Shown piece after piece: positions 43,381 to 53,435 of a stretch of 64,000 bases of DNA. The translations under genes were made by a program, and so were the position numbers. The number at the start of each line of letters is the position of its first letter. Position 1 is the first letter of the stretch. The stretch comes from Hydractinia symbiolongicarpus (taxonomy: Eukaryota; Cnidaria; Hydrozoa; Anthoathecata; Hydractiniidae), in assembly GCF_029227915.1 (NCBI RefSeq), contig NC_079889.1, positions 7,194,001 to 7,258,000 of the forward strand, in the 5' to 3' direction. Under the pieces are notes generated by a model. The model was not told the origin of the DNA. It saw only the letters and a program-made list of their open reading frames with translations, and did no database searches.

Positions 43381-43554
43381 GCTTCTGATCGAAACAACGT
43401 GTTATTACAAACAGCTACGACTACAGTTACATCATGCGATTAAAAATCTTCCGCAAAACTGCGTATTTTATTTGACAGCGGTTCGCAATTGTCATACGTC
43501 ACACCTCAAACAAGAAATTAAACTTAAAAACCGTCTCGAAAAAAGAATTAAGTA
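43381..43554 (+). pseudogene. BEL/Pao gag-protease, middle segment with DSG
   Basis: Directly after the pogo right TA the BEL frame resumes: ASDRNNVLLQTATTTV, one TAA at about 43440, then LRILFDSGSQLSYVTPQ. DSG (43474-43482) is the aspartic-protease catalytic triplet of the Pao DUF1758 family, which processes the polyprotein. The segment ends at a TTAA (43555-43558) used by the piggyBac insertion. One in-frame stop is present. Confidence 0.8.
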
Positions 43555-43558
43555 TTAA

Positions 43559-45469
43559 ATGATATTTTTCTACTTAATGTACTTTCTACTGATTCAAAGA
43601 GACTTTTTGGATATTATATGCTGTCAAATTGTATATTTATAGACTAATAATTAATATAATAATGAAGCGACAAAGGATATTGGCTGATGCAGCTATTCAA
43701 AACATTTTGCAGTTTGTTTACGCGGATTTCCAAGATGAAGATGATGGTGAAAATGATAATGACTTAGATGATCTAAATTGGAATATAGGTAACATCTTAC
43801 AATAAATCAAAAGATGTGCATTCTCAAACGAAACGTGAAGAAGGATGACGCAGAAAGTGACGACAACACAGAAATTGTGAGTCGCAACTGTTATCAAAAA
43901 AGAGTTTTGAGGCATCAACGAAACGTTCACTCTACTGATTCTGCCCTTGATGCAGCTAATTATGCTCCAATTGAGATTCAAGAAACATTAAAAGCTATGG
44001 TGTCAATCGTAAAAAGTGTTGATAAGAACGTTCCTGATATGAGATATGAATTTTGTAATCGTCCGCAAAAAGCTTTACCAGGACGTCAAAGAAGAGCTGA
44101 CATTTTGATCGGGAAACCTGGACCAACAACAAAAGCTAAAAACACAGATAAACCTATTGATGCTTTTGCCATGTATTTCACAAATGAGATGACAGAGCTT
44201 ATAGTAAAGCACACAAATGAAAAAGTAGATAATCTTACTTCAAATATGTCAGAAGAATCACTGCGCAAATATACTTTTATAAAAATACCTCGTCATTTGA
44301 ATTCCGCGCATTTATTGGCTCTGTATCGTGGAATTTACCAACTGAATGCATTTTCAGCTATGAGATTATTTAAATATGGGCCTCCAATATGGAGTGCCAC
44401 AATGTCACGGAACAGATATTATTTTTTACTTGCTACTGTGACGTTTGATGACGAACAAAGTCGCGCCAACCGATGGAAGCAAGATCGCTTTGCGGCTGTT
44501 TGTGAGTTGCTTGAAATGTTCAATGAACAGTGTATGACTTGTCTGAGGTCATGTGATTACCTGTCTCTTGATGAAACCTTGTACCCCATGCGGACACAAG
44601 TTGCATTTAAACAATTTAATCCAAATAAACCCGCAAAGTATGGTCTATTATTGAAATCTATAAACGCTGCTTGGTATCCGTATACATATGTCACTGCACC
44701 ATATGCTGGAAAACCTCAGGATTGCAAATTATTCCATTGAAACAAGATGCTTTTGAATATGGCATGGATGTTGTATTTATTATTTTAAAGCATTTTATCC
44801 AAGAAAGGAATTAATCGAGGTTATCTTCCATCATAAAAAAAAATTACATTAGTGTGCAGTATAATGAATGGCGGAAAGGGTGGAGAAGACGAGCGAAACG
44901 CCAACCGAGAAAGTCAAGCTGGCCCGGCAAAAAGCGAAAGGCGAAAGAGAAGCAAAATGTGCATTGATGCATTGAAAACTGAGGAAAATCAAAATCAAAT
45001 AACGTGTGGAAAATCTCTTTGTCAGCAGTGTGGAAATCATGTGTGCCCGAAACACACTGTTCAAAACTGTGTAGATTGTGGTGACATTTAGAGCCTACTT
45101 TGTATATAGAAAATCATAGATTCTTTACAAACGGTTATGTTTTGGGTTTTTATTAAGTATCAAATACAAATAATTATGTTTTAGTGTATAAATAACACTC
45201 TATATGGTAATTTTATTTCTTTTTTTGCATTTTTTTCCTTCGGCGGGCAATTTTCATTCTTTTCGCCTGTTATGAGATTTTGTCAGTCGGTTCAGAAGTG
45301 ATAAAACCATTAAGTGATTGATTTTTTTGTAGAAGTGTTTCTTTTAGAACAAATTACTTCCATAGAAAATTTCAGACTGAAAGGATTTGTCGTTCAGTTT
45401 TTACATGCTTCGTGTTGATGGCGCGCGACCCGGAATATTTTGGCATTTCACGACCCGGTCAGAATAAGG
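43559..45469 (+). mobile_element. piggyBac transposon inserted in the BEL/Pao protease
   Basis: The 1,911-bp insertion lies between two TTAA copies (43555-43558 and 45470-45473) that sit at the same codon position of the interrupted BEL protease, as expected for piggyBac integration. The right end reads GACCCGGTCAGAATAAGG next to TTAA and resembles the piggyBac-type MITE termini (GGACCGAATAGGG). The left end (ATGATATTTTTC) does not match it as an inverted repeat, so the left terminus is eroded or altered. Confidence 0.8.
43662..45091 (+). pseudogene. piggyBac-like transposase with central deletion
   Basis: It starts MKRQRILADAAIQNIL at 43662 with an acidic N-terminus (DEDDGENDNDLDD) to TAA 43803. 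The main block, 43814-44740 (308 codons), holds the DDE_Tnp_1_7 domain start: YFTNEMTELIV, LLALYRGIYQLNAFSAMRLF, MSRNRYYFLLATVTF, DRFAAVCELLEMFN and SLDETLYPMR (first catalytic Asp, residue 253). It then stops after GKPQDCKLF. The rest of the catalytic core, with the remaining Asp residues, is missing. 44852-45091 resumes with AKSERRKRSKMC and a Cys-rich finger CGKSLCQQCGNHVCPKHTVQNC, the C-terminal end-binding domain of piggyBac. Deletion plus frameshift make it inactive. Confidence 0.87.
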
Positions 45470-45473
45470 TTAA

Positions 45474-45690
45474 AGTTTTTGGGCGTGAACATTCTACGAA
45501 AATGCTAGAACTTGTAAAATTCGAAGTGAACAGTGCTTTGACAACCGAACGTATTCCCGTATCTTGCTTTGTAAATAATATCCGCAAGCCTGTCTCAGGA
45601 CAAACGTTTAGTTACGCTGTTGAAAATTATAAACATTTGCAATTAGCTGATAAAAATCTGAGCGACGATTTAAAGCTTATCTCCCACTTC
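45474..45690 (+). pseudogene. BEL/Pao protease, distal segment
   Basis: After the right TTAA the BEL frame continues in the ORF 45412-45756: KVFGREHSTKMLELVKFEV, IPVSCFVNNIRKPVSGQTF and HLQLADKNLSDD, the second half of the Pao DUF1758 protease. The ORF's first 20 codons belong to the piggyBac end. Homology fades after about 45690, and the RT, RNase H and integrase of a complete BEL element are not present in the window. Confidence 0.8.
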
Positions 45691-45756
45691 AAAAAAAGTT
45701 CATCTTATTCTGTTTATACAATGTTGAGAATTTGTAATTTAACATTAATTAAGTAA

Positions 45757-47314
45757 AATTCGAAATAATAAAACTAATATAAAGCCACATTTTCTTGTGT
45801 TTACAGCATGCTTCCTTCTCCAAAGTCGCCATTTTGTGATAAAAATTTTTTCGGATTAAACCCAGTTTCACATCATCTCCCGGATGGCAAAAAAAGGCCC
45901 CTTAAACATTTTGCCGTAAAATGATAACTCGGAGAAAAAGAAGAAAATAAATTATTGCAACTAAGATTAATTTTGTTAATAATTATAAAATGTGTTTTTG
46001 TGCTATGCCTTTTTGCAATAAGAATAATAGAAATAGCGCTGGAAAGCATTTCTTTGCTAGTCTTTAAACAGGCAAGAAACAACGAGCTGCGTGTACTCAT
46101 TAACAGAGTCGATACGCTTTTAAAGTCGAATTTTAATCACTAGAATGTTTTAATCAACGTTGGCAAAAAAAGCATTTGGCATTTCTAAATCTCTGTCTAC
46201 TTGTCTTTGCATTAGGCCATGTGCAAATTCTGGTATAGGTGATCGCTCATCTTTTACGTTGCGTCTTTTTCTTTTATATTATGGTACACTAGGCAGGGAT
46301 TTACTGGATTTTAGTTTTTTCTGCGCGCGTTATTGATAGGCTTCGAAAGAGTAACATAAAATGTCGCTTGCTCTGATAGCTCTAAATAGCTTCTTTTTTT
46401 ACTTTAAAATATACTTCCCGGCATTTCTGTAAGTCTCTACACAAGTCGGAAAGAGCCAATCTCGTTCTCAGGGCATCGGAACAGCTAAAAAGGCCACTAC
46501 CCGTTAGAAATGTTGAAAAACAAAACAACAACCGCTTTGTTATATATAAAACCGCTTTGTATATGTGAAAACCTGGGCCACAGCTGACTCAGCGAAATTA
46601 TCATCCGGGAGTTGACGTCACAAGCCCTCCCGCGAAGGCATTTATTTACAATCGGGACACAAGATGGCGACTGGCACGAAGCTTCTTCTCCAGCTAATAC
46701 TTTACAACTTTAACAACGAATATCTTGCGAACAAATCAAAATAAGTATAAAAGAAATCTTTCTTCGTGATTAGTACTATATTTTGAGTTGATTTTCGATT
46801 ACTTTTTTTAAAGTGGGAGGTAAGCTTTATATATCGACATCTTGATCGGGGCTTATTTTTGTTGGACCTTTTTTACAAAAACTGTTATACGCCATTGCAG
46901 TGGAGGTCCTGTTTCTATTGGATCTAAGCTTGGATTTGTTTTGTTGCTGCTACGAATCTCGCTTGTACACACTCCTTATTAATTGCAGAAGAAAATAAAA
47001 CTGATTATGAGCTTCAGTAGTAGGAACTGGAGAGTTCCGGCTCACTTTAAGAAAATCTTTTCCAGATGCTCTTCTCCCTAAAATTTCCATCCTGACAAGC
47101 GTCCGGCTACCACACAAACACCAGTCAAAATAAAAAATCATCACAAAAAACAATCCATCAACCAAACCCTGCATCTCACATTATCAAAAAACTATTTCAA
47201 AAAGCTTCTTAATCTCAACTATGAATCTCTCAAAGCCCCCGCACGAATCGATGGATCAGGAACTTTAATAAAAGAAGTAGATATTTCATCCGGAAGTCAT
47301 ACACGTAAATGCAA
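45757..47314. other. Intergenic, weak coding hints only
   Basis: 45990-46067 encodes MCFCAMPFCNKNNRNSAGKH, a C-x4-C pattern reminiscent of a THAP finger start but stopped after 25 codons. 46665-46748 has an ATG in good context (ACAAGATGGCG) giving a 27-codon ORF, followed near 46811 by GGGAGGTAAGCTTTA, a donor-like string also present near 57945. None of this is enough for a gene call. Confidence 0.3.
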
Positions 47315-47599
47315 AACTCGGCCATTATCCATGAAGAAGTACTTCCAAGATTAAGATTAGCAGATAAAAAAGAATGAAAAGGAGTTTTTTGTGAACTCTA
47401 TTCATTATATCCATCTTCTCATCAACCAACAGGAGCTCTCGCATTGTCACGAATTCCAGACCTTTCACTTACAGTTGAGATTGATACCCTAGACACAAGA
47501 AGGTTTACATCTGATATATTAGGATCAGAACTTGTGATATGGATAGACAGACAATCGGCGGCTTTCTATATGGATAATGAAACCTCCATCCTCTTCTAA
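47315..47599 (+). pseudogene. Capsid-like C-terminal fragment
   Basis: Plus-strand frame with one TGA: AIIHEEVLPRLRLADKKE, stop, GVFCELYSLYPSSHQPTGAL and LSRIPDLSLTVEIDT, ending VIWIDRQSAAFYMDNE at TAA 47597. The (L/Y)-P-x-x-(H/Y)-QP-(T/S)-G-(A/x)-x-x-(L/F)-SRI string resembles the C-terminal jelly-roll of double-jelly-roll capsid proteins. It is convergent with the minus-strand Polinton genes and may be that element's second capsid-type gene. Which of this and the 48101-49250 protein is the major capsid protein I cannot settle by eye. Confidence 0.4.
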
Positions 47600-47805
47600 T
47601 TCACATCCAAATCTAAACCTCCACATCAAAATAAACTTACAATAATTTTGCCCTTTAACATTTAATTGAAAAACAAGAAGGATACTCCAACCTTATATAT
47701 AAATACGAGTGCTTATTTTTATTCAATTTCTTAATAATACTTCCCCAATCTTCAATTACACTTGTCGCTTCATCAATCATTTTAACATCCGAACGTTGAT
47801 GCGAA

Positions 47806-48140
47806 TTAAAACAAAAAAATCATCTTCTGTTGCCTCCTAATATTCTTTGGTATCGCCGAATAAACTCGAGTCAATAACCACAAATAATGTAACTTATGCC
47901 CACCACTAATACTCAAATAAAGCAACGGTCGTCTCCTCTTATCCAATCTTTCATAAGCAATAACATCATCCACAATAAACAGAACCTCACTACCGGTCAA
48001 TTCCTTACGAAAAAAGTCAATAAACTTAAATAATTTATCACCGGGTTCCACTAAAAATACACAATCATCAGTCCACAACCACTTCCTTTCCAGATAAGTC
48101 TTATTCCACCTCAAAGTCAAACACAAAACACCAATATATA
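47806..48140 (-). pseudogene. Polinton packaging ATPase, C-terminal half, copy 2
   Basis: The ORF reads NKTYLERKWLWTDDCVF, then VLFIVDDVIAYERLDKRRRP (Walker B), LSISGGHKLHYLWLLTRVYS and AIPKNIRRQQKMIF. It parallels the copy at 18556-18960 (CPTVLDNKT, LFIIDDC, AFSGRHRNHHLW) and extends it to the C-terminus. The Walker A part upstream is missing, because the frame fuses to the end of the capsid-like gene near 48140. It follows the capsid-like gene on the same strand, as in copy 1. Confidence 0.72.
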
Positions 48141-49250
48141 TTAAAAATGTCCCCCCTAATATTAATTTGTGCATCCATAAACAAAAATATATATGCATTC
48201 AGATCACCCTTAGCCTCAACAGTTTTCTCTATCTGCAAAGTAACACCTTCAGAAGCATTTTCCACTCTTCTACTACTTCCATGAAGCTTAACATCTTCAG
48301 TAGTTCTCAAATCTATCCACAACCCAAACTCATCCCCAAAATAATCATCCATATCCATTTCTCCCAGCAACATTTCCTTCTGCACATTTTCGTACTCCAA
48401 CAATCGACCACTAGCAAAATGTTTTATCGCCTCATCCCACAGATCACGACCCTTAAGACCTGAATTAATCAATTGATTCGGTTGATACTCAACAGTCACA
48501 CTTATCTTATTAACCTTCGGATCGTAAAACTTCTCACTATTTCTCCCATACTCATCTTCATCCTCAAACAACATTAATATACCTTTCAAAGATCAAGCCG
48601 GTGTATCAAAACCGAAATTCCAAACACCATCAGCCTTATTAACAATTACCATCCTATGTCTCAATATCCTATCGTACAATATGACAGAATCATTAAACTT
48701 CAATTCGTAAGTTAATCTCTCTAATAATCCAGATTGATGAAAGGGCATAGTACTCTAAAGCAACTCAAAATCCAATGGAATAAAGAACGTACCCTCAAGC
48801 ACCTTGCTAATTCGATTCTCGTTATAATTCGTCTTCACAGCCTCCGTTGCACCCACCCTCAACTTCCGAAGATTTTCACTACAAATACCCTGATGAACTC
48901 TATCCTTCCTCTATCCACTTGTCATCCACAAATCCTGCCAACACATCAACATCATAAGACACAACTTCATGTGATTCTATCTTAACGACAACTTTCTTTA
49001 TAATGACTCTGCCCAAATTATTACCAACGGTTGCATCATTATCCTTGCTCGTAAGTTTAATTTTGAACGATAATTTAGATGTACCTCGAACAACAGCATA
49101 GTTATTGGATAGATTTGGAAACCCAACCGTCAACATTTGATTTTGTTTAATCGTGCTCGGATTATTAGTCTTCGATATATGCAGCTTCAAACCTTTAATT
49201 CCACGCTGTCTTCTATAACTTCTAGAAGGTAGCAATTTATTCCCAAACAT
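48101..49250 (-). pseudogene. Polinton capsid-like structural protein, copy 2
   Basis: It starts MFGNKLLPSRSYRRQRGIKG at 49250 (an Arg-rich N-terminus), then NPSTIKQNQMLTVGFPNLS, KLSFKIKLTSKD, a TAG near 48740, ERLTYELKFND, VWNFGFDTPA, TGA near 48596, KGILMLFEDEDEYG, VTVEYQPNQLI and finally LWIDLRTTEDVKLHGSSRRV with FLFMDAQINI. Each block aligns with 17746-18555. The size (about 380 codons visible) and beta-rich pattern fit a jelly-roll capsid protein. Two stops and at least one frameshift. It starts 6 nt after the end of the 49257-49850 gene. Confidence 0.65.
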
Positions 49251-49256
49251 TTTCTA

Positions 49257-49850
49257 TTAACCAAGATTTTTTTTTCTAACATGTAAAACCACTTCAATAG
49301 GATAGTACATTCTAATTGTACTTCCATACCCATCCACATTACTAACATCCAGGGAATGAATATTCGCCCATGACAACCTCTTATACAAAATATTCTTAGG
49401 TTCTACATTAACAACGTTTCCATATCGAATCTCTTCTCTGCCTGCATGCCATGTATATAAATCCTTACACCTAACTCCATCGACTAAATTATCAGAACTA
49501 TTCAACTCTTCCAATCTAAATGACAATGACCTAAGACCATCAAAAGTGTCCAACGACTCAACCATTTCCCTCAAATATTTCGGTATAACAATATCATCAT
49601 CCATACTAACCTTCCCACTTTGCTTATCAAAATTAATACCTCCGACAAATTCTATAAGCTCGCTAAACGTATAAAATCCTGCCTTCAATGTTTTTTCTTT
49701 ACCACCAGAGGAAACCCTCTCATCCACAAGAACATTATAACATGAAAAAATAAAACTGGCGCTAACCAGACCAAACTCAATAACATTATCATTAACAATA
49801 TTCTGATTCAACTCACAAACCTTACTAATATCTGTAATCCCCACATACAT
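49257..49850 (-). CDS. Polinton virion-type protein, 197 codons, apparently intact
   Basis: An uninterrupted ORF between the RHDKA-type gene (adjacent, 49851) and the capsid-like gene (6 nt downstream). It starts MYVGITDISKVCELNQN and contains GFYTFSELIEFVGGINFD, DDIVIPKYLREMVESLD and a beta-rich C-terminus IRMYYPIEVVLHVRKK. No enzyme motif. Length, position and strand-like pattern suggest the minor capsid (penton) protein, but I see no diagnostic motif. I did not find a counterpart in the 16-20 kb Polinton. Confidence 0.5.
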   Translation of the reverse strand: MYVGITDISKVCELNQNIVNDNVIEFGLVSASFIFSCYNVLVDERVSSGGKEKTLKAGFYTFSELIEFVGGINFDKQSGKVSMDDDIVIPKYLREMVESLDTFDGLRSLSFRLEELNSSDNLVDGVRCKDLYTWHAGREEIRYGNVVNVEPKNILYKRLSWANIHSLDVSNVDGYGSTIRMYYPIEVVLHVRKKNLG

Positions 49851-50222
49851 TTACCTATCCCACAAATAATATCCTAAAAATGCAATCCCACCAACAACAA
49901 ACACAATCTCTCCAATCTTCTGTTCTTCACTAGGGACATAATAATCACTCAACTTAGGCTCCTTCAATTCCGGTAACTTTGTCTTAGTAAATAAATAATA
50001 TTCCCTCATAGCAGAATCGTACTCACTAAAATCATTCCTAGCCTCTCTCTCCCCTCTCAAAGTTCTATTAATCACATCAATCTTCTCAGCCCTCTCCTTG
50101 TTAAATCTATCTCTTGCCTCTGTAAGTCTGTCCAACGCCTTATCATGTCTAATTCTCTTCTTATCACTACTACCTAACATTAACCACAGCCGAACCAATC
50201 ATCATAGCTATCGCACTTGCCA
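49851..50222 (-). pseudogene. Polinton-conserved RHDKA-type protein, copy 2
   Basis: The natural start is the ATG at 50222 (MASAIAMMIGSAVVN), cut by stops within 17 codons. Compared with copy 1 a segment equivalent to LAFSGSSFLFSALSK is lost, with a frame change. From about 50165 the frame reads IRHDKALDRLTEARDRF, KIDVINRTLRGEREARND, MREYYLFTKTKLPEL, KLSDYYVPSEEQKIGE and a C-terminal hydrophobic segment VFVVGGIAFLGYYLW. Copy 1 is at 19801-20473. The conserved charged helix with a membrane anchor suggests a virion membrane or scaffold role. Function unknown. Confidence 0.6.
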
Positions 50223-50310
50223 TTTACGTAGAACGAAAAACAATCCAATTACTCCACCGAAAAATAAAACCAATGCCGTCTTCTCCTCCTCCTGCTCTTC
50301 ACCAATATTT
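50208..50310 (-). pseudogene. Small single-TM Polinton protein fragment
   Basis: Minus frame EEQEEEKTALVLFFGGVIGL then FFVLRKWQVR and TAG, whose end overlaps the ATG of the 49851-50222 gene. The order (TM protein, then RHDKA-type protein) matches 19474-19737 followed by 19801-20473 in the first Polinton. Only the C-terminal part is present. Confidence 0.45.
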
Positions 50311-50361
50311 GATGATATAGTTGCATTGGTAACATGGAGTGGATGGTTGACAGTAACATTC

Positions 50362-50445
50362 AATCTCGTCCCCAGGGCATCTTGTATCTTTTCTGACCCT
50401 GGGACGGCGATACGAACATGGCCCTGGAGGAGGCCTCGTCACGTG
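50362..50445. repeat. Short interspersed element with CCCTGGGA ends, copy A
   Basis: AATCTCGTCCCCAGGGCATC...CCCTGGGACG forms an imperfect palindrome and in one frame reads NLVPRA, a string often seen as repeat contamination in predicted cnidarian proteins. A partial inverse relative lies at 60690-60757. It sits at the truncation point of the Helitron helicase. Confidence 0.5.
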
Positions 50446-50553
50446 ACCCTCCAATACACAGTATTTCTGTGTGTAATATTTAATGAGATTTGTCTCAATG
50501 TACCAAAGTTTTATATATAACCTTGCAGAGCTAAGCGAGATCATCATTTTACG

Positions 50554-51710
50554 TCACAGATACGTTATGATAATGCTTAGCCCTGAAAGCTTATTTTGCA
50601 GCATGCATCTCTTTTTATCACTCAACTTAGAAATGTTTTTAGTAAAAGTTCTATCAACTGGTATACCTAAGGCTGAATGTATTGTATTTCCCTCTACATT
50701 GATAGCAGCAACACCAGTTGGCGCCAGAATAAGAATTTTATCCTTTTCTAAGTTCCCTGTGCGATAAGAAAGTGCTTGATTTAGCATGTCAGAAATTGTT
50801 TTAATCAAGTGTGACTTTCTACAGCCTGGACTTCCTGTTAGAAAGATGTGAATTGGCTCAATTTTATGGTGTGTGTTACATGCCAAGCGTTTTGTGTACC
50901 TTCTAACTCGATCATTCGCGACTTCAAAAACTTCCCTTTGGGTTTCGTTTAATGCTTGACATTTTTCATGGAGTTCGTCATCAGAAATTCCAGAATTACT
51001 AACCGATGAAAAATTGTTCCCACTAACTGTGACGTTTTCGGTTTCATTTGGAACTTTGCCATTGCTATGGTAATTTATATTGCTCATTTCATCATAAATA
51101 TCGTCATTTTCTTGTTCAGCGAAGTAATCAAGATTATTTACATTCGTGTGAAAATTTATCATTGCTTCTTCAACAAGTTCACCGAATGGTTCGCATATTC
51201 TTTTATTTGTATTTATGTTTTCTAATACACCGTTTTCCAATAATTTCGCTGAGTAAGTACACGAGTTTTTGCTTAGCAATTCTGCTTCCTGGCGAAAAGG
51301 ATAAAACATAAAGAGCGAATGATGTGCAAACCCTTCTGGATTTTTCTCTCGATTAGGCACATGGTACCTTAAAACACACTTTTCTTTTTGTAAAGACAAC
51401 ATTTCTTTTGAGGACATAAGAGGTAGATTTTTCGGATAAGGAGATTCCACGTGAGTATCAGCTATTATTTCTTCAAGTACTTCTGGTTGGCTGTCATTTT
51501 CATCTTTTGGTTTCGGTTTTATTTTCATAGAGTAGCTTGACAAGAATTCAGCATAACACATTTGTTCCAACATAGGGTATCTCCTTATTTTAAATTCTGG
51601 ATTTGGTCTACCCATGTATCTATCCAACATATTTCGTTTAAAAATATCAGTAGTGTCTAATGGCAAACTTAAAATCTCTTCTTCGTTACCCTATATCTCT
51701 TCTCAGGAAT
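50554..51710 (-). pseudogene. Helitron PIF1-type helicase, N-terminal half, mutated P-loop
   Basis: The 370-codon ORF begins MPLDTTDIFKRNMLDRYMGR and passes through the region preceding PIF1 (VLRYHVPNREKNPEGFAHHS, FYPFRQEAELL). It reaches Walker A at residues 278-285 as GSPGCRKS, where the family has GxxGxGK(S/T); the Gly before Lys is Arg, which should abolish ATP binding. Motif Ia (LAPTGVAA, 314-321) and NTIHSALGIP follow. The frame ends at about 50554, before the DE-box, and the rest of the helicase is missing. It continues the Rep gene upstream on the same strand after a frameshift near 51700. Confidence 0.85.
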
Positions 51711-51798
51711 GTTACTATTTGCAAAAACTACAACAGGGAATGTCTTTCGTAACCATATTTCTGGCATTATAATAGCAACTGCTTCTTGAACTGACATT

Positions 51799-53390
51799 TC
51801 ACGATGATTTCGATACGCATTTGCAATGGATTTCATTTGTAGAATCGCCAGTTTCTAGTGCTTGTGATGCGTCTTTCTTCATTGCTTCTGAAGATTCGTC
51901 TTCAGCTTTAGATAAATAAGCGCACATGTAAGAAACCGCTTTATAATAATCAAGAATAGGTTGAATGTCTATGTTGGATTCCCATGCCATCAAGCCTTTG
52001 GTAAAATAATTATTTATAAAACAAGAATCTGGAAGCCTTTGAAAGTGAATTTGAAATCCACTATCAGGAGATATGCTCAGTGCGTTTTCATACTCCTCTT
52101 TTGTAATGGCTAAACTTTGAAAAATTTCTTCAATTGTACCTGGTTGGATATAATTAGGTTCATCTGGATGCAGAATATTGTTTAATCTTGGATTCAAATT
52201 TGAATCTATGTAAGTTTTTACTTTTTCTAGTATAGTTTTTCTTTCCTTTAGTTGTGTTTCCCTTTCTTCCTTAGAGATGTTGTCAGGCAAACGCTCAGCG
52301 ACAATTGTATGGTCTGTAAAAAAATTCCCGAAAGAGTATCGACAATTCTTGTTTTTATACTTACGACAAGATTTGGAATGAGAATGTGTTTGATATGTCG
52401 AAACTAGTTTGTGAAGAACTGGGTTGCTTTCCTTATTAGGAAGCTGGCATTTAACTACGTTATCCACAAAGGTAATATATTCTTTCTTTTTATCGCTACG
52501 TAAAATCGGTGCATTACCAACCCATAATAAAGAGTCGATGTGTGGGCTACCTCACCTGAAATTCAACTCTAATGACGTAGTAGTTTACTATACCTAACGG
52601 TCCGTTGACAACAATGGTTTTAAAAAAGGTCTCAACTCGGTATTGGAAATTTCTTACTAAAAGAACGGGATTACTGTTAGGAATCTCGGTTCGTTGATAG
52701 TAATTTAGATTGTCGATTTCTTCTTCGGATATGTCATTTCCTTGTAGTTTAGTGATGATTTTAACCAGTTCATTCCATCTTAAGTCTGCACAGGACAAAG
52801 TCATAAAAAATGTTGGAAGTCCTAGCTGTTTTACCATAGCCAAAACTTCAAAAAGAAATCGTTTCCAATATGCAGGAGTTCCTTTCAACGTGTTCATAAA
52901 CGTGAAAGCGTCGTCACTGGCTATAAACGACTTAACTCTTTAAAATTTAAAGACATCATTCCTGCTGTAAGACCCTCCGCTTTACTGCATGAGCAAAAAA
53001 TATGTAATCACTATCAGAGGCAAACTTCTGTCTATAATTCAATAATCTTTGGTTGAAATACTTGGTTGGGGAAAGTAGTACTTCTCTTTTTGTGTGATAT
53101 CCGAATTTACCTGTTGGAAATAGATAAGGGTGGGAAAGTTCTTCACAATGCTCATCAGAAATTATCGGTATTGGAATTTTATTCTCGCCTGGAGCAATAG
53201 CAATATTTCCTTCGTCAATTTGTTTATGTGAAATAGTTGGAACAAAACATGTTTCTTGGCAAGGCCAGCAATGTTCGTTTAACGGATTTTCATTCTCTTC
53301 TTCGCTATCGTCCGAGTAATCCTCATCCTTGGTTTTTACGTCACTGGTATTATTACTTGGTGTCGATTCTATTGCAAATTCAATGTTCAT
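51799..53390 (-). pseudogene. Helitron Rep (HUH) nuclease region, broken at the HUH motif
   Basis: Three ORFs in order: 53390-52956 (HPYLFPTGKFGYHTKREVLL, FFAHAVKRR), 52897-52547 (TPAYWKRFLFEVLAMVKQLG, FFMTLSCADLRWNELV) and 52467-51799 (TYQTHSHSKSCRKY, RYSFGNFF, then the Tyr region YYKAVSYMCAYLSKAEDES). Rep nicks DNA through a Tyr and a metal held by His-hydrophobe-His. Here the HUH box at 52534-52548 reads SPHID, with the second His replaced by Asp. The frame is lost just before it: a stop follows FQVR, consistent with a 2-nt deletion. The element is therefore not catalytically competent. It lies upstream of the PIF1 half. Confidence 0.87.
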
Positions 53391-53435
53391 TTTATTTTTA
53401 CTTTCTCTAGTTTCATGTTCAGATGTTAAATTAAT

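Noticed and set aside
45990-46067. Possible THAP finger start (C-x4-C with MPFC)
   Set aside because: It stops after 25 codons and none of the later THAP residues (W, C-x2-H) could be found downstream.
50098-50520. 140-codon plus-strand ORF containing NLVPRA
   Set aside because: It is antisense to the Polinton RHDKA-type gene and then crosses a short interspersed element. The NLVPRA string comes from the repeat.
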